From positions 5,208,001-5,272,000 of the forward strand of contig NZ_CP023689.1 of assembly GCF_008704715.1 (NCBI RefSeq): a stretch of DNA of 64,000 nucleotides, read 5' to 3'. Position numbers and translations under genes: made by a program. Under the pieces are notes generated by a model that was not told where the DNA came from, did no database searches, and saw only the letters and a list, made by a program, of their open reading frames with translations. Below are positions 63,585 through 64,000 of this stretch, piece by piece. How positions within the stretch are numbered: position 1 is the stretch's first letter; the number at the start of each line of letters is the position of its first letter. The DNA is from Streptomyces chartreusis (GTDB lineage Bacteria > Actinomycetota > Actinomycetes > Streptomycetales > Streptomycetaceae).

Positions 63585-63687
63585 CCCCGCGAGGGCGTAC
63601 CTCACAAGGAGGGCCGGTCCCCGGCCGCGTAAGCTGGGGCCCGGCCCTGTACGTACCGCTCAACCTCCGCTCATCGAGGAGCACCCC

Positions 63688-63786
63688 GTGGAGATCTTCT
63701 TCGAAGCCCTGCTGGCCCTGGTCTGCGTCGGCGTCCTCGCCTTCGCCGGCCTGACCGTGAAGAAGCTGTACCAGGGCCAGCGCTGA
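63688..63786 (+). CDS. 32-residue single-pass membrane protein
   Basis: A short protein: MEIFFEALLALVCVGVLAF, AGLTVKKLYQGQR. One membrane helix (about 4-23) is followed by a basic cytoplasmic end. A clear GAGGAG lies 6 bases before GTG 63688. I recall near-identical short proteins in other Streptomyces. It is 23 bp before the nitrobindin-like gene and probably co-transcribed. Function unknown. Confidence 0.75.
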   Translation: MEIFFEALLALVCVGVLAFAGLTVKKLYQGQR

Positions 63787-63809
63787 CCCACGTCTAGGAA
63801 ACGCCCCTC

Positions 63810-64000
63810 ATGATCGAGATTCCGTCCGACCTCCACAAGGACCTCGTCCCGCTCGCCTTCCTGCTCGGCAACTGGGCCGGCGCCGGCGTGCACGACTTCC
63901 CGGGCTCCGAGAAGTGCAACTTCGGGCAGGAGGTCGCCTTCACCCACGACGGCCGTGACTTCCTGGAGTACCAGTCCCACACCTGGGTGCTGGACAACGA
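63810..64000 (+). CDS. Nitrobindin-like heme-binding beta-barrel protein (FABP family), partial
   Basis: The first 63 residues of a protein cut by the window edge. MIEIPSDLHKDLVPLAFLLG leads to the nitrobindin motif LLGNWAGAG (G-x-W-x-G-x-G type). The strand pattern QEVAFTHDGRDFLEYQSHTW follows. Family members bind ferric heme on a beta-barrel and isomerise peroxynitrite. AGGAA lies 10 bases before the ATG. The proximal His cannot be checked because the C-terminus is outside. Confidence 0.85.
   Translation, partial: MIEIPSDLHKDLVPLAFLLGNWAGAGVHDFPGSEKCNFGQEVAFTHDGRDFLEYQSHTWVLDN

Overview
The window is chromosomal DNA of a Streptomyces-type actinomycete. It is very G+C rich, many genes start with GTG or TTG, and Streptomyces-specific families are present (DUF397/DUF5753 regulators, GlnR, MshD, a CsoR-type repressor). 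The gene order from the phosphate genes to the sulfurtransferase looks like the conserved core of Streptomyces chromosomes. That likeness is recalled, not computed. No integrase, att site, CRISPR array, tRNA or complete insertion sequence was seen.

Layout. 1-2870: the 3' part of a 23S rRNA gene and a complete 5S rRNA gene, closed by a strong terminator. 2938-3483: a GNAT acetyltransferase. 3530-10717: a leftward run of six genes resembling the channel and ATPases of a type IV secretion (conjugation) machine. A membrane-anchored lytic transglycosylase/NlpC protein (17323-18324) is a likely seventh, VirB1-like part, but is separated by a block of accessory genes (OhrR-like regulator with esterase, TetR with short-chain dehydrogenase, PIG-L deacetylase, DUF1330, trypsin-like protease). 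18525-21648: a PAP2 phosphatase, a BBE-type FAD oxidase, and intergenic DNA full of tandem and dispersed repeats.

21649-40176 is largely a phosphate/polyphosphate region: low-affinity Pit transporter with its PhoU-like DUF47 partner, high-affinity pstSCAB behind PHO boxes, and ppk, CHAD and Nudix genes in one run. A surface 5'-nucleotidase lies further right. Between ppk and the nucleotidase sit a GntR(YtrA)-ABC transporter operon with a 16-bp-arm palindrome at its start, and mshD of mycothiol synthesis. A CsoR-type copper repressor with its palindromic operator lies beside pit.

40270-54065: a DUF2993 lipid-binding-like protein, a 41-residue histone-H1-like basic protein, an ABC exporter, a Tat-exported beta-carbonic anhydrase, a fused pectate lyase/pectin methylesterase, a WhiJ-like regulator locus (XRE-DUF5753 plus DUF397, with two divergent small genes), a DUF6247/RelE-like pair, an MprAB-like two-component system with a PepD/HtrA-like protease and an intervening small gene, and a LacI repressor.

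54193-64000: the nitrogen regulator glnR, a hydrolase, a MoaD/ThiS protein, a His/Gln-rich membrane protein, a second DUF2993 protein, and a sulfur locus. The sulfur locus has a leaderless cysteine-containing leader peptide and hairpin before a thiosulfate sulfurtransferase and its DUF1416 partner. Then come DUF3099 and DsrE proteins, three overlapping genes for related membrane-anchored proteins, a 32-residue membrane protein, and the start of a nitrobindin-like gene.

A recurring theme is the leaderless transcript: at nine or more genes a TANNNT hexamer ends 6-8 bases before the start codon and no ribosome-binding site is seen.
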